From Picocystis sp. L7 (lineage: Eukaryota > Chlorophyta > Picocystophyceae > Picocystales > Picocystaceae), in the NCBI GenBank assembly GCA_020975725.1, contig QXJR01000013.1:434001-498000 (forward strand): 64,000 nt of DNA, in the 5' to 3' direction. The first letter of the stretch is position 1, and every line of letters begins with the position of its first letter. A program made the translations under genes and the position numbers. Positions 19,673 to 29,210 of this stretch are shown here, piece by piece. The notes under the pieces were generated by a model, which was not told the DNA's origin, ran no database searches, and saw only the letters and a program-made list of their open reading frames with translations.

Positions 19673-20639
19673 CTAGGACAGGTGTGGAACAAGAGAAGGA
19701 GACCCGTCCGAGAGCAACAAGAGAGTCCAGGCGATGCAAACGTCCTTCCGTCCGTCGGGAACACGAAAGAGCCATGGTCCGTGCGTGATGCCTTCGATGG
19801 AAACGGCCCACTGCATCGTGGAAAAGACATGTGTTCCCCGTTCTTCCCAGACCGCATGTACCGTACCCTTCAGGTCAGACACACGAAGCAACCCCCACAA
19901 AGGTGGTGTTTCTTTCTGCTGCTGCACCAACGCAACATCCCGGTCGGAACGAGGAGCCGTCCACGAGAGAGGTTCCCCGTGAACCAACAGGAGAACGACA
20001 TGCATGGAAGCTGCAACATCCTAGACGCCATTGTTGGTGTGAAAGACAGGCATGGATCGTCCAGGCATGCACTCGTGCACAACTTCAGCGCATCCACAGG
20101 TAAACCATGGAGTGGATGGGTGCACCGACACGGAAGAGCCCCATACCAAAGCACCAAGGATGCAGCATCGCCTATTGCATTCGGCGAGTGGTGGGAGTTC
20201 GGGGATGCGCCAACCCATCGCCTTTCCTGCGATGGACCGTTCACATTCGACTGGTGCTTGCATGGAGTATCGTCGCATCTGATTTCACTTGCGCTTCAAG
20301 ACCCACGAGGAACGTGGGCTCCGGTCCATCGCAAGGAAGTTCCGATCCACGAATCGTCCTTCTTCGCACTCGCACGAAGTCCATCTGTCTGCTTGCAGCA
20401 ACGGTTGGGCGTTTCGTGACCTCAGCAAGGAAGTGTTCCTTGGGCGTGCATCCTCCTGGGCAAGTTGGATGGTCCTGCCTCGGATGGTTGATCCTATGAA
20501 GCCGTTCGTCATCGGTCTTCGAAACCCGCCATCACCGTTGATTTGCAACATCCAGGAACGCAGCTCGTACGCAGACCATCGGTTCGCAGCTCGTCGAGGC
20601 TTCCGGTCCACGTCCCAGGACATCCCTTGCCATCGCCAT
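19673..20639 (-). CDS. unrecognised protein, probably spliced
   Basis: No family was recognised. Coding-like stretches follow one another on the minus strand. The first starts at the ATG at 20639 (MAMARDVLGRGPEAS). A second includes HFLAEVTKRPTVAASRQMDF and GPEPTFLVGLEAQVKSD. A third reads DAASLVLWYGALP and HPLHGLPVDALKLC. The last reads ETPPLWGLLRVSDLKGTVHAV, then GTHVFSTMQWAVSIEGITHG, to a stop at 19673. They lie in different frames, so short introns are needed; a 42-nt and an about 80-nt candidate fit in phase, but neither has the CTGAC box of the better-supported introns. The gene would share the TTAAC promoter at 20810-20826 with the gene on the other strand. Confidence 0.4.
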
Positions 20640-20809
20640 GTTTGATCGAAACGCGTCATTCACGCGCAAAAACGCCCGTGCCCATTATTCATACGGCTCG
20701 TTTCTTCCCGTCCACGATCCCACGCGCGCGCGCGAGGTCGACAGCGACGCGTGCGCGCGCGAGATCGTCCGCCATGCCCACCGCCGCCAGCTCGTCCGAC
20801 GCTCCACGA

Positions 20810-20826
20810 TTAACACACGAGTTAAC
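20810..20826. promoter_or_regulatory. paired TTAAC element in a divergent promoter
   Basis: TTAAC (20810-20814) and GTTAAC (20821-20826) lie 11 bases apart between two divergent gene candidates. A CG-dinucleotide run (GCGCGCGCGCG) precedes them at about 20724-20760. This matches the paired layout upstream of ELP4 and the S26-like gene. Confidence 0.5.
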
Positions 20827-20862
20827 CACCCAGGAAGGAGGCCCTGGAGGTTTGGGAGGTGG

Positions 20863-21277
20863 ATGGATGCAAGGGCAGCATTCCTTCCTCATCAGGAGAA
20901 GTTGGACCCATGGAAGAGCACCTGCAGGATGCAGGAGCAGAGGAAGGCTTGGTTTCGAAATGGGTGCAAGCACTTCACGTGTTTGGGATTGGATCGGGAG
21001 CACCGTGGTGTGGAAAAACGGATCCACATCGTGCAGCTTAAAATCGACCGCTGTCCGGGAGAGGAAAAGGTGAGCCAACCCACACGTGCCCAAGAACAAT
21101 GGGTGCTCTGGACCAAATCTAAACTAGGGGATCGCCAGAGAAAGTACCCTTCACGTCCAGGACCCGGAGATGAGAGAGGTGCTGGTCTGCAAGCTCCACA
21201 ACAATACGAAAAAAAGTGTCATTACCGGAGAGCGGTTGCAATCTCTGGAGATCTTATTGAAGGGCGTTGCAGCGTGA
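20863..21277 (+). CDS. small unrecognised protein, two exons
   Basis: The proposed model has exon 1 at 20863-21069 (69 codons) and exon 2 at 21161-21277 (38 codons plus stop), joined through a 91-nt intron with donor GTGAGC and acceptor CCAG in phase 0. It gives 107 residues. Hydrophobic-charged alternation such as RGVEKRIHIVQLKIDRC and then MREVLVCKLHNNTKKSVITG looks like a folded domain. I do not recognise it. The other two frames of exon 1 are also open, no CTGAC box was found in the intron, and the exon 1 frame is therefore uncertain. It runs towards the ARIA gene, with 144 bases between stops. Confidence 0.35.
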
Positions 21278-21421
21278 CATGGGATGCAAAGCAGCAACAA
21301 CACCACGGCACAGAGTGAATTGTTGAGCACCCTGGTGCAACGAAGCTCAACCTCCAACTTCAAAGTTGAACTCAAGCACCAAGGAACTTGCAGCTGCCAA
21401 AAGCCCACGGTGATGTGTACC

Positions 21422-23835
21422 TTATTCTGTAGGATCCTCTGCTTCCGTGTTGGGAGGAGGGCTCGGAGGACGCACGTTAGAAAGCATTTCAGTGAAGGCC
21501 TTCTGCATCTCTTGCATCATGCGTTGAACCATCCTACTGAAACCATGCACGCCATGCTCCGCCACGACGTCCGCGTATTTTTCAAGGGCAAAGACGACAC
21601 ATCGTTTGGCCAGCTCCGGCGCATGGTACGCCTCCGCCAGCTCAAAAACTGCTGCCACATTTTCGGTCGTAAGGCGCTCGGCAATGGCTAGTTCGCACTG
21701 TCTTTTCAAACCGTCCAGCAAATACTGATCCGATGCCCGGAGAAGATCTTGAGCAATCTCCGGTTTCACCTCGACTGTTCCCGTGTATATACAGCGCATC
21801 ATGGACTCAAACACTTCCCTTGAGATGTTCGGTATCTCAATATCGGAGGCGGCGTTCTCGCGGTAACCTCCATCAAACATGGCACGGAACGCGTCGCTGC
21901 TTGCCAGCAGAGCAATCCTGTGCGCATAGAACCTCGTGCCCTCGACAACAAATATCACGTCTGAAAGAGTGGGATTGTTCACGTACTGCTCTCCCAGGTA
22001 CACCTGTGGAGGAGGAGGGGGCAGGACCAGCGCGTCAAGATCGGCGGTGACTGAATGTTGCGCCAGCTTGAACAACGCAGCTGCAGCTTCCCTCTGTTGG
22101 ACGGGGCTCCTCACCGATACGAGCATCTCCATGAGGATGCTCAATCCGGCCCTGTCCAAAAAGATCAGCTTTCGAGCAGACTCTGGTGCCAAGTATGCCA
22201 GAGCAACTGCCGTGCGCTGTTGGACCAGCCTGTCCTTGCTCTGAAGCAGGTACAGGAGATGATGCAGAGCCCGTCCAGAACACTTCTCTTGAAGCCTTTT
22301 CAAGGTCTTCTGCACGCAGTCTTTGCTAGCCTGAACCTTCATCTCGCCTTCCATGAGCCTCTGAATCCCCCCTTCGCGTACAATCTCGGCAAGGTTATCT
22401 TCGCTATCTGCTAGGCCATACAAGGCAAACGCAGCGTTGTGCTGCAAGCTGCCGTTCTCGGCAGAGAGCAGGTTCAGCAACGGTCTCAAACCACCGGCGT
22501 GACAAATCCCAGCTTGGTTGTCCGCGTTTTGGGCCAATCTCCCTAGGGCAAAGGCGGCCATCTCTTTCAACTGCACGTCGCTGGAAGTGAGCATTTCGAT
22601 CAAAGGAACGATCGCCCCACGCTGGGCGATGCGGATCTTGAAGTTCGGGTCCGTGGTCGCAAATTGGCCCAACAAGAGAGCCGCTTCACGTCGGCTTTCC
22701 GGACACTGCGAGTTCAGGAGACCGATCACGGGCTGGAGCGCACCCTCTTCGAGCACTCTCTTCTTGATGTGAGAGGACGAGTGCACGAGGTTCCCTATCA
22801 CACCCACAGCTTCGTAATGAATGGTAGGGTCCTCGGACCTCAGCATAAAAATCAGGGTCGAGAGGGCGCCGCACTCCACGATCTCGTTCTTGTTTTCCTC
22901 GTTTTTGAAGGCCAGCGTGCGCAGTGCACCGGCCGCTGCCCTTTGCGCCTTGCAATCCAAGGACTCGAGGTGTCCCACGAGTGGCGGTATGCCACCTTCT
23001 GTCCTCACCCTGCACTTGATGGCGACGTTCTCGTGGGCCAGGTTGGTGATGGCATCGGCCGCTCTGCGGGCCACGCTGCTCATGCAGAGCGGATCCTTCA
23101 GCTCCGATACGGAGGTACATGGTTTGTACTTTTGCAGCAAGTGCACCAGCCCCACGAGCACGCCGCAATCGGAGAGCTTCCTTTGATGTTCTGCTTTGGT
23201 GGCCAGCAGCCCCACGAGGAAGCACGTTTCTTTTTCCAGGTCTCCTTGGATGGGCCTGCCTGAGGGTTTGGTATCTTCCAGGATTGGTTTGGGCTCTGGC
23301 AAGGTGAGGAACGGCACGACGGCTTCAGCTGCGCCTTTTTCCATGAGCAAGTCCACGTATTCATCTTTGGTTTTTCGTTTTTATTCGGTTTCGTTTGGAC
23401 GTGCGAGCTCGCGTCAGCGTCCTTGTTCCTTTTCGTTCGTTTCATTCCCGCTTGGTCCCATCGTGGCGTCGTACGTTTCGCTTCTCGTCGTTCTGTTTTC
23501 GCGCGATCGACGCACCTGACTTGGCCATCTCGGCGAGTGCGTGCAGGTCTTTCCTGGCTTCGTTCCCTCCTTCGCGTGGCACGCCTTCTTCCACGTTTTT
23601 CTTGGCTCGCACCAGCCTCTTCATCATCTCCACGGCCTGTTCCGCCTTGCATCGTCGTCGCGTCGCGTCAGCACGTGTTGGTTTCCACCTCTCCTTTCCC
23701 ATCGCGTTCCCACGCCTTCCGCACCTCTTCCGACGCCTTTTCGCGGTCCAGGCGCCCTTCTTCCACGTCCAGCTTCCGTTTGCATCCTTTCTGGCTCCCT
23801 TTTCCGCCCGATCCAGAGCCGCTTGACGTCGCCAT
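21422..23835 (-). CDS. ARM-repeat/BTB protein, ARIA/ABAP1-type
   Basis: The three-exon model is 23689-23835, 23516-23645 and 21422-23364, with introns of 43 and 151 nt, both with CTGAC boxes and matching phase, giving 739 residues. Exon 1 (MATSSGSGSGGKGSQKGCKRKLDVEEG) has the KRKL-E start of plant ARIA. Exon 2 supplies the helix before the first armadillo repeat. Residues about 95-520 are armadillo repeats (for example RRAADAITNLAHENVAIK, AAAGALRTLAFKNEENKNEI, LLLGQFATTD). The BTB/POZ domain follows (VYLGEQYVNNPTLSDVIFVV, FRAMFDGGYRE, IYTGTVEV). In plants ARIA interacts with ABF2 in abscisic acid signalling and ABAP1 restrains replication licensing; the algal role is unknown. GTTAAC (23918-23923) lies 83 bases upstream. 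Confidence 0.9.
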
Positions 23836-25807
23836 TCGTGTCGAAGCACGTGCAAGTGCGACGCGAAATGCGCATGCGACGCCTTCCGATGCCGTCTCGA
23901 ATTCGGTGAACTCCGAGGTTAACCCCTCCGCCTCGGCGGGAGGGGGCGGAATGCGGGGGAGAGGGCGGGGGGGGAACCGGCGGGGAGGGGGGAGGAGGAC
24001 GCGTGCCGCGGAGGACGGACGGGGTTTACGAAGGGGTTAAGTGCGTGGGGACGTGGGCGCGGCGGCAGGACCAGGCGCGTGGGCGGACCGCCCACCCACC
24101 CAAGCGCGTGCCAACACGTGCGTCGTGCGCCTGCAGGCTTCCTGGGAGCGGTCCGACGAGGCGCTGGAGGAGACGTCGAGACCCCGTCCTGCCTGGTCTG
24201 TCCTGGTCCCAAGTCGGAAGGAGACGATGGACAGGCTGGTCGGATCCATGGAAGATTTTGAACGGGAAGAAAGGTGGGGCAACGGTCGGATGGATGGAAG
24301 AACCCCCTTTCAAACGCCCCCCCTCTTTGGGATCCGAAACCGCATGGGTCGGTGGAGGTGAGGGAGACGCCCACACGCATCGCCCATCGTTCGCGTCCCC
24401 GTGCCACAAGTCTAGCTCAAGTGAAGGACAAGCGTAGAAGAACAGACGCCAAGCCCAGGGACTGCGCCTCCGCGGCCCCGATCCTTGGGCTCTCCCGATC
24501 GCAAACAGCCCCTCGAGACCGACACGCCGCCATGCGTTCAAGCATCGCTCCTTCGACGACGAACGACGCTCCACCGAAGCAGATCGGGGGGGATGCAAGG
24601 ATACAACTGCATGCATCTCATGCTACCAATCTCCACTCGATTCTGGGACGGGATGACCGACTACGCACGGCGTCTCCGAGGGGGGGGGGGGTATATTCTT
24701 TCAACCGCCTCGGGCTTGGTCCATCCTCGTGATTGCACACCCATGAGGTACAACGCGACTTGCGAACAAGGACTCGGTGGGACGGTGGGGCCCTCGCCTT
24801 GCGGGCACGGGAGGGTGATCCTTCCGCCTCCATCCGAAAACCTCCCGGACACTCCACCTCGGATCATAGGAGGGACACCAAGGATGCGCACTAGTGGGGA
24901 TCGCGATTGTACCCAATGATTCTACAATGAAGTTGCGAAACGGTCCCCGGGATGCGCAACGGATGCGGATCGAGGATCGAGAGGAGGGCCACGCAAGCGG
25001 CAAAGACGAGGACGGTGCGAAACGTGCAACGTGGCGATGCAAGAGCGGGATGTAATCCTCCATGTCCACCTCTCGTTTGGGTCGTGGGTTTCTAGGCACG
25101 CACCGATGTGTGGTCCTTTGTGAGGAGGAAACCTCGAGTCTCGACCACGCCTCCTTCGCCAAAATGTGTGTGTGTGCGTGCGAATGCGGTCGGTTCTTTG
25201 TTCGGGATGGTCGTGCGAGTTTTGATGATCAAATCTCTCTCCGTCCGTCCTCCCTTGCTCGAAATCATCCATGTTTTGGATCCCGAAACCATGGAACTCG
25301 GCGCGGCATGGTTCCATGTATTGGAAGATGCTCGTGTCGAAGCCTTGTGCGGAATCTTCAAGGGAAGGAATGGTGCGTCGATTCGTCCGGCTCCGAGCTC
25401 GTCGAATCGACACCCTGTAGGAGGACCTCGGCGTTGCTTGGTCCGTGTCTCCAGCCCCCCTTGTCGTGTTTACTTCGCCTTCGCACACGTTCTCTCTCTC
25501 TCTCTCTCTCTCTCGTAGCCTTTTGCTTTCCATTCTCGAAAGATCGGCGCACACACCCGCTTGCATGGTGGTGTGTGTCTTGGATTCCGCGGTCCACCTC
25601 GAAACAACCACGAGGAGGAGGTGGTGGAGTTTCTTTTCGAACGAGCGACCGCAAGCCACGCGTCGTCGGCGCCATGCGAAGACTTTCCCTTCGAGCTCGC
25701 CCGTCCCCGTGTGATTCCCCATCCGTTCCTTTCGGATGGGTGGCCAGGAAAAAGGGGGGTACGAGAAGGGGGGCATTGGTTTCGAATTGGAGTCGACGGT
25801 TTCGGCT
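23836..25807. other. large spacer between ARIA and the WD40 gene
   Basis: This 2-kb divergent region starts with TTAAC/TTAAG elements (23918, 24036) and a G-rich run. Later it holds a poly-G tract near 24681-24690, TG-rich sequence near 25165-25180 and a (CT)n run at about 25492-25518. Several frames on both strands are open over 100-600 codons because of the high GC content. One + strand segment at 25240-25370 (LLEIIHVLDPETMELGAAWF) looks protein-like but could not be joined to a gene. No gene is called. Confidence 0.4.
25492..25518. repeat. (CT)n dinucleotide repeat
   Basis: About 13 uninterrupted CT units lie in the spacer upstream of the WD40 gene. This is a simple microsatellite. Confidence 0.9.
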
Positions 25808-26917
25808 ATGGCGGATGGGCATGCCGCTTCTTCGGAGGCGAAGGCCTTGCGCACGGAAGGAGGGCACGCTTCGCGCACGTTCGACGTGTGCGTTCGCGGC
25901 GAGGGAGGCGAGGAGGGACGGTGGATGGCGGCCACGGCGGGCGAGGACGACTGCGTGCGGCTCTGGCGTTCGGACGCGTCCCGTCGCGGCGGCATCGCGC
26001 CTTGGGGACGTCCTGTGGCCCACGAGGCCACCGTGCTGCGCGTGCGTTGGACGCCGAAGGCACCGGGAGATCCGTCGGACGTCCACGGGTTCGCCTCGGC
26101 GGGAGACGACGGCGTGGTGCGGGTGTGGCGCACCGCGAAGGCGACGGACGTCGACGACGTGGCGACGTGCGTGGCGCGTTTGGCGCCGCACGTCGCCGAG
26201 GTGTACGCGTGCGAGTACCTTTCCGACGATCCCACGAGGATGGCGACCTGTTCGGCCAACGTGGTGGCCCTGTGGGACGTGGAACGCCAGACCAAGCTCG
26301 ACGAACACGCCTGTGCGCCGTCCACGGATCCAGGCGTGCCGGAACGTTGGCGCAACGCCGACGTCTTCGGATGCGCGTCCAGCCGGGACGGGACGTGCGT
26401 GGCGTGCACGTGCAGCGACGGCACCCTCCATTTGCTGGACGTGCGCCAGAACCGGACCGTGTCCACGCAGGCCCTGCGCCTGCACGACGCCATGGCCTGT
26501 GCGTGCGCCTTCGATCCGTCGGATCGAACGGTGGCTTCGGTGGACGTGCGTGGACGCGTGCACGTGTACGATCGCCACGCCTCGCGCGTGTCCCGCACCT
26601 GGGACGTGGGTTCGCCGCTCTTCGGATGCGCGTTTGGAAGGTGGCGAGGCGGCCAAGCCTTGTACTGCACCGCCAGGGACGGTCGCTTGCACGTGTTGCC
26701 GATGGTGGAAGGTGGAGGCGAGACGACGTCCGTGCCGGTGTTGCCTCCGGGTTGCGCCTTGCTCTGCTGCGCCAGCTGGGAAGGATGGATCCTGGCGGCG
26801 GGCGAAGCCGAACGGGACGCGTCGTACGGTCCGTTCGTGTGCGAACCGGTGCCGAAGCGCGCTGCACCGTTGCACGCGTGGAAGCACGTGGAACACTACG
26901 TCTCGGATGGATGTTGA
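25808..26917 (+). CDS. WD40-repeat protein
   Basis: Encodes 369 residues from the ATG at 25808; an in-frame ATG at 25736 would add 24 residues of repetitive Gly/Lys sequence. Beta-propeller blades are visible as repeated hydrophobic strands ending in W/Y-D or V-W: AATAGEDDCVRLWR, FASAGDDGVVRVWR, MATCSANVVALWDVE, ACTCSDGTLHLLDVR, ASVDVRGRVHVYDR and TARDGRLHVLP. Six to seven blades fit the length. No other domain is present. WD40 propellers are protein-interaction scaffolds, and no specific family (COMPASS, WDR90 or similar) could be assigned by eye. The gene is extremely GC-rich. It converges on the TMF gene. Confidence 0.85.
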   Translation: MADGHAASSEAKALRTEGGHASRTFDVCVRGEGGEEGRWMAATAGEDDCVRLWRSDASRRGGIAPWGRPVAHEATVLRVRWTPKAPGDPSDVHGFASAGDDGVVRVWRTAKATDVDDVATCVARLAPHVAEVYACEYLSDDPTRMATCSANVVALWDVERQTKLDEHACAPSTDPGVPERWRNADVFGCASSRDGTCVACTCSDGTLHLLDVRQNRTVSTQALRLHDAMACACAFDPSDRTVASVDVRGRVHVYDRHASRVSRTWDVGSPLFGCAFGRWRGGQALYCTARDGRLHVLPMVEGGGETTSVPVLPPGCALLCCASWEGWILAAGEAERDASYGPFVCEPVPKRAAPLHAWKHVEHYVSDGC

Positions 26918-27054
26918 AGGACAGGTCCATTGAAACGCCAAACCCCCTCCCCCGTGGCGGGTGGATGTTCCGAACCTGCTGCTGTCCTTGGTCTGCCTCC
27001 CTCCGCCTCGTCCCGCCATGGCAACCACCTTGCCGAACGCCATGTCCCACGCTC

Positions 27055-27290
27055 CCTCTGCTCTGTTCACCCTCTCCTCTCTCCTCTGCTCTCTCACTCT
27101 CCTCTCTCCCTCTCCTCTCCTCTCCTCTGTCCCTCTCCCCTCTCCCTCTCCTCTCTCCCTCTGCTCTCTCCCTCTGCTCTCCCTCTCCTCTCTCTCTCCC
27201 TCTCCCCTCTCCCTCTGCTCTCTCCCTCTCCCCTCTGCCCTCCCTCTCCTCTCTCCCTCTGCTCTCTCCCTCGGTCTCCTCTCTCTGTTC
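27055..27290. repeat. C/T-rich minisatellite between convergent genes
   Basis: Irregular repeats of CTCTCCCTCTCCTCT and CTCTCCCTCTGCTCT, pyrimidine on the + strand throughout. It fills most of the 482-base gap between the WD40 and TMF stops and resembles the block at 655-845. Confidence 0.85.
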
Positions 27291-27399
27291 GCCCAATGTC
27301 TCGGCCTGTCCCTGTCGGTGTGTGCATGTGCAGGTGCAGGTGCGCCAAGGAGCGCTTGTGCGTGGGACGAAGACGCGGACATGGCGGTGGTGGGAAGCG

Positions 27400-28613
27400 T
27401 CAACCCGACGTCGGTTGGACGTGGGCGCCAACCGTGTCGTGCGAAGCATTCGTCCGAAGGCACAGCGCCTCGGCCTGGTCGCGAACCAGGCGCTTGAGAT
27501 CACGCACGTCCTCCTCCAGCTGGTCCACGCGCTCGTTGCGCTCGCCCAGGAGCTCCAAAAGCACCTCGTGGGCGCGGGAAGGAGACGCGTCCTTCGTCGC
27601 CTGCAAAGATGGCTCCTCGGACGATGCGGGATGGCGAAACGTGGCGACGCGACGCGCCTCCTGTTCGTCCCGCAACGCCGCTTCCAGGTGAGCGATGCGT
27701 TCCGCCGATGCTTCCAATCGCGCCTCCGAAGCGCGCAGGCGATCCTGGAGCGATTCGCAGCGCCGTTCCGAAGTTCGACGCTCCTCCTGCAGATCCTCGT
27801 TGCGACGACGTGCGTCCTCCCAACGCTGGACCGTCGCGTCCTGTTCCTCCAGGAGCCTCTCCTGGGCGCGACGCAGGTCCTCCAGCTGCGATTCGCGAGA
27901 AAACAGCTCCTGCTGCAAGTGCACGAACTTGGCCTGGTGGTCCTCGACGCGCGATTCCGAGGCTTGCCACGCCTCGCGAAGCTCCACCGCCTGTCTTTGC
28001 AAGCTCTGGATCTCGTCCAGGAGCGGCTGGGAGGTCTCTGCGGCAGACTGGAACTCCTCCCTCCTCTCGGCTTCGTACGCTTCCTTCTCGCGCTCGGCTT
28101 GCCGCAAACGGGACAGGAGCTCGTCCTCCATCGCCGCCATGGCGCGGTGCGCCTCCCGCGCCTGGTCCCTCGCCGCGTCCGCCACCTGCTTCAAGGAAGC
28201 TTGCACCCGTCGAGATTCCTCCAGCTGGGCGTGGAGGTCGTCCTGGCGCCCTTCCTTGTCGCTCCTGGCGTCGCGAAGCTCGCGCTCCAAGGCCTCCACG
28301 CGCGATTGCAAGGTGCGATGGAGGCGCTGGAGGTCGCGCGTTTGGGACTCGGCCTCCGTGACGCGACGCGTGCATTCCTCCTGGAGGGACCTGGACGCTT
28401 CCTGGTGCTCCTGACCGGACGTGGAGGCGCGCAGGCGCTCGTTCTCGGCCTGCAAAGCACCGTTGATGGCCGTGAGCGTGGCCACCTTGCGCTCCAGCTG
28501 CTTGGTCCTGGACCCGTCGCACGCGTCAGCGATCGTCCGAAAGCTCGGCCCTGCGCGTCCAGGACGTCCGACACGCACCGCTTGTGCGTCGCTTCCTCTT
28601 CCGAAGGCGCCAT
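27400..28613 (-). CDS. short golgin of the TMF family
   Basis: The two-exon model has exon 1 at 28579-28613 (MAPSEEEATHKR) and exon 2 at 27400-28507, with a 71-nt intron (GTGCGT donor, CTGAC box, CCAG acceptor, phase 2), giving 380 residues. Almost all of it is coiled coil. The start KQLERKVATLTAINGALQAENERLR fits the TMF DNA-binding-type coil. The C-terminal HEVLLELLGERNERVDQLEEDVRDLKRLVRDQ matches the TMF TATA-binding domain, the Rab6-binding end of TMF and plant golgin candidate 5. TMF golgins tether vesicles at the Golgi. At 380 residues it is much shorter than animal and plant TMF (roughly 900-1100), so either the gene is reduced or upstream exons were missed. A retrotransposon lies 131 bases upstream of its ATG. 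Confidence 0.72.
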
Positions 28614-28743
28614 CGACGCGACGAGGAGGCGAAACGCGGCCGAAAGAGGTGCGCGATTGGGCGCGGCCTGGCGATGGCGCGAACACCGCGGGAAACGAAC
28701 CCACGAATATTCGGGTTCAATCCGGATCCCAGAAAGGGCCAAA

Positions 28744-29193
28744 TGTTAGTCAATTGGCTGTATTTCGGTACAATCATGATGGTTCACTCGAGTCACCCCA
28801 GTTCGGAGAAGATACTCCCACCCCGGTGGTTTCGAGTCTCGGAAGGGATCGAAGGGACTGGGTCACCCCGTCACAGAAGACTGCAGGGGTAGGTAGCTTG
28901 TAGTGCATGGGACTGTAGCACTGCCCCCCACCTGATATACTCCAGTGGAGTGTCAGAAGGGATTGGTAGAGAGAAGTGTGGACGCTTGCTGCTGTGTTGG
29001 ACTCGTGAGCCTACGAGAAGACCTGAAGAGCACGGCAACTGGAACCGTTGGAACACACGTACAGTCAAGCTTGGAACCTGGTTTGTGACTCGCACGCTCG
29101 TGAGTTGAACTGTAATACTAGGTAGTGAATTACTGGTGATAATTATCGATCTCTCTCACCCAAAACCCACTGAGAAAGACTATTCGGACAACA
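28744..29193 (+). repeat. 5' LTR of the copia element
   Basis: 450 bases from TGTTAGTCAATTGG to TATTCGGACAACA. The internal region starts with GGTTAAGAGCC, the probable primer-binding site, and the gag-pol ATG follows only 17 bases after the LTR. Confidence 0.95.
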
Positions 29194-29210
29194 GGTTAAG
29201 AGCCTTGAGA

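Noticed and set aside
24485-24919. 144-codon + frame upstream of the WD40 gene
   Set aside because: No domain, crosses a poly-G tract, and has unlikely composition.
25240-25370. Protein-like + segment LLEIIHVLDPETMELGAAWF
   Set aside because: No start, splice sites or CTGAC box could be joined to it, and the opposite strand is equally open. It may be part of an unseen exon.
25358-28749. Open frames of 500-1060 codons overlapping the WD40 and TMF genes
   Set aside because: These are GC-driven shadows, extremely Arg/Gly/Ala-rich, running through a C/T minisatellite and antisense to recognisable domains.
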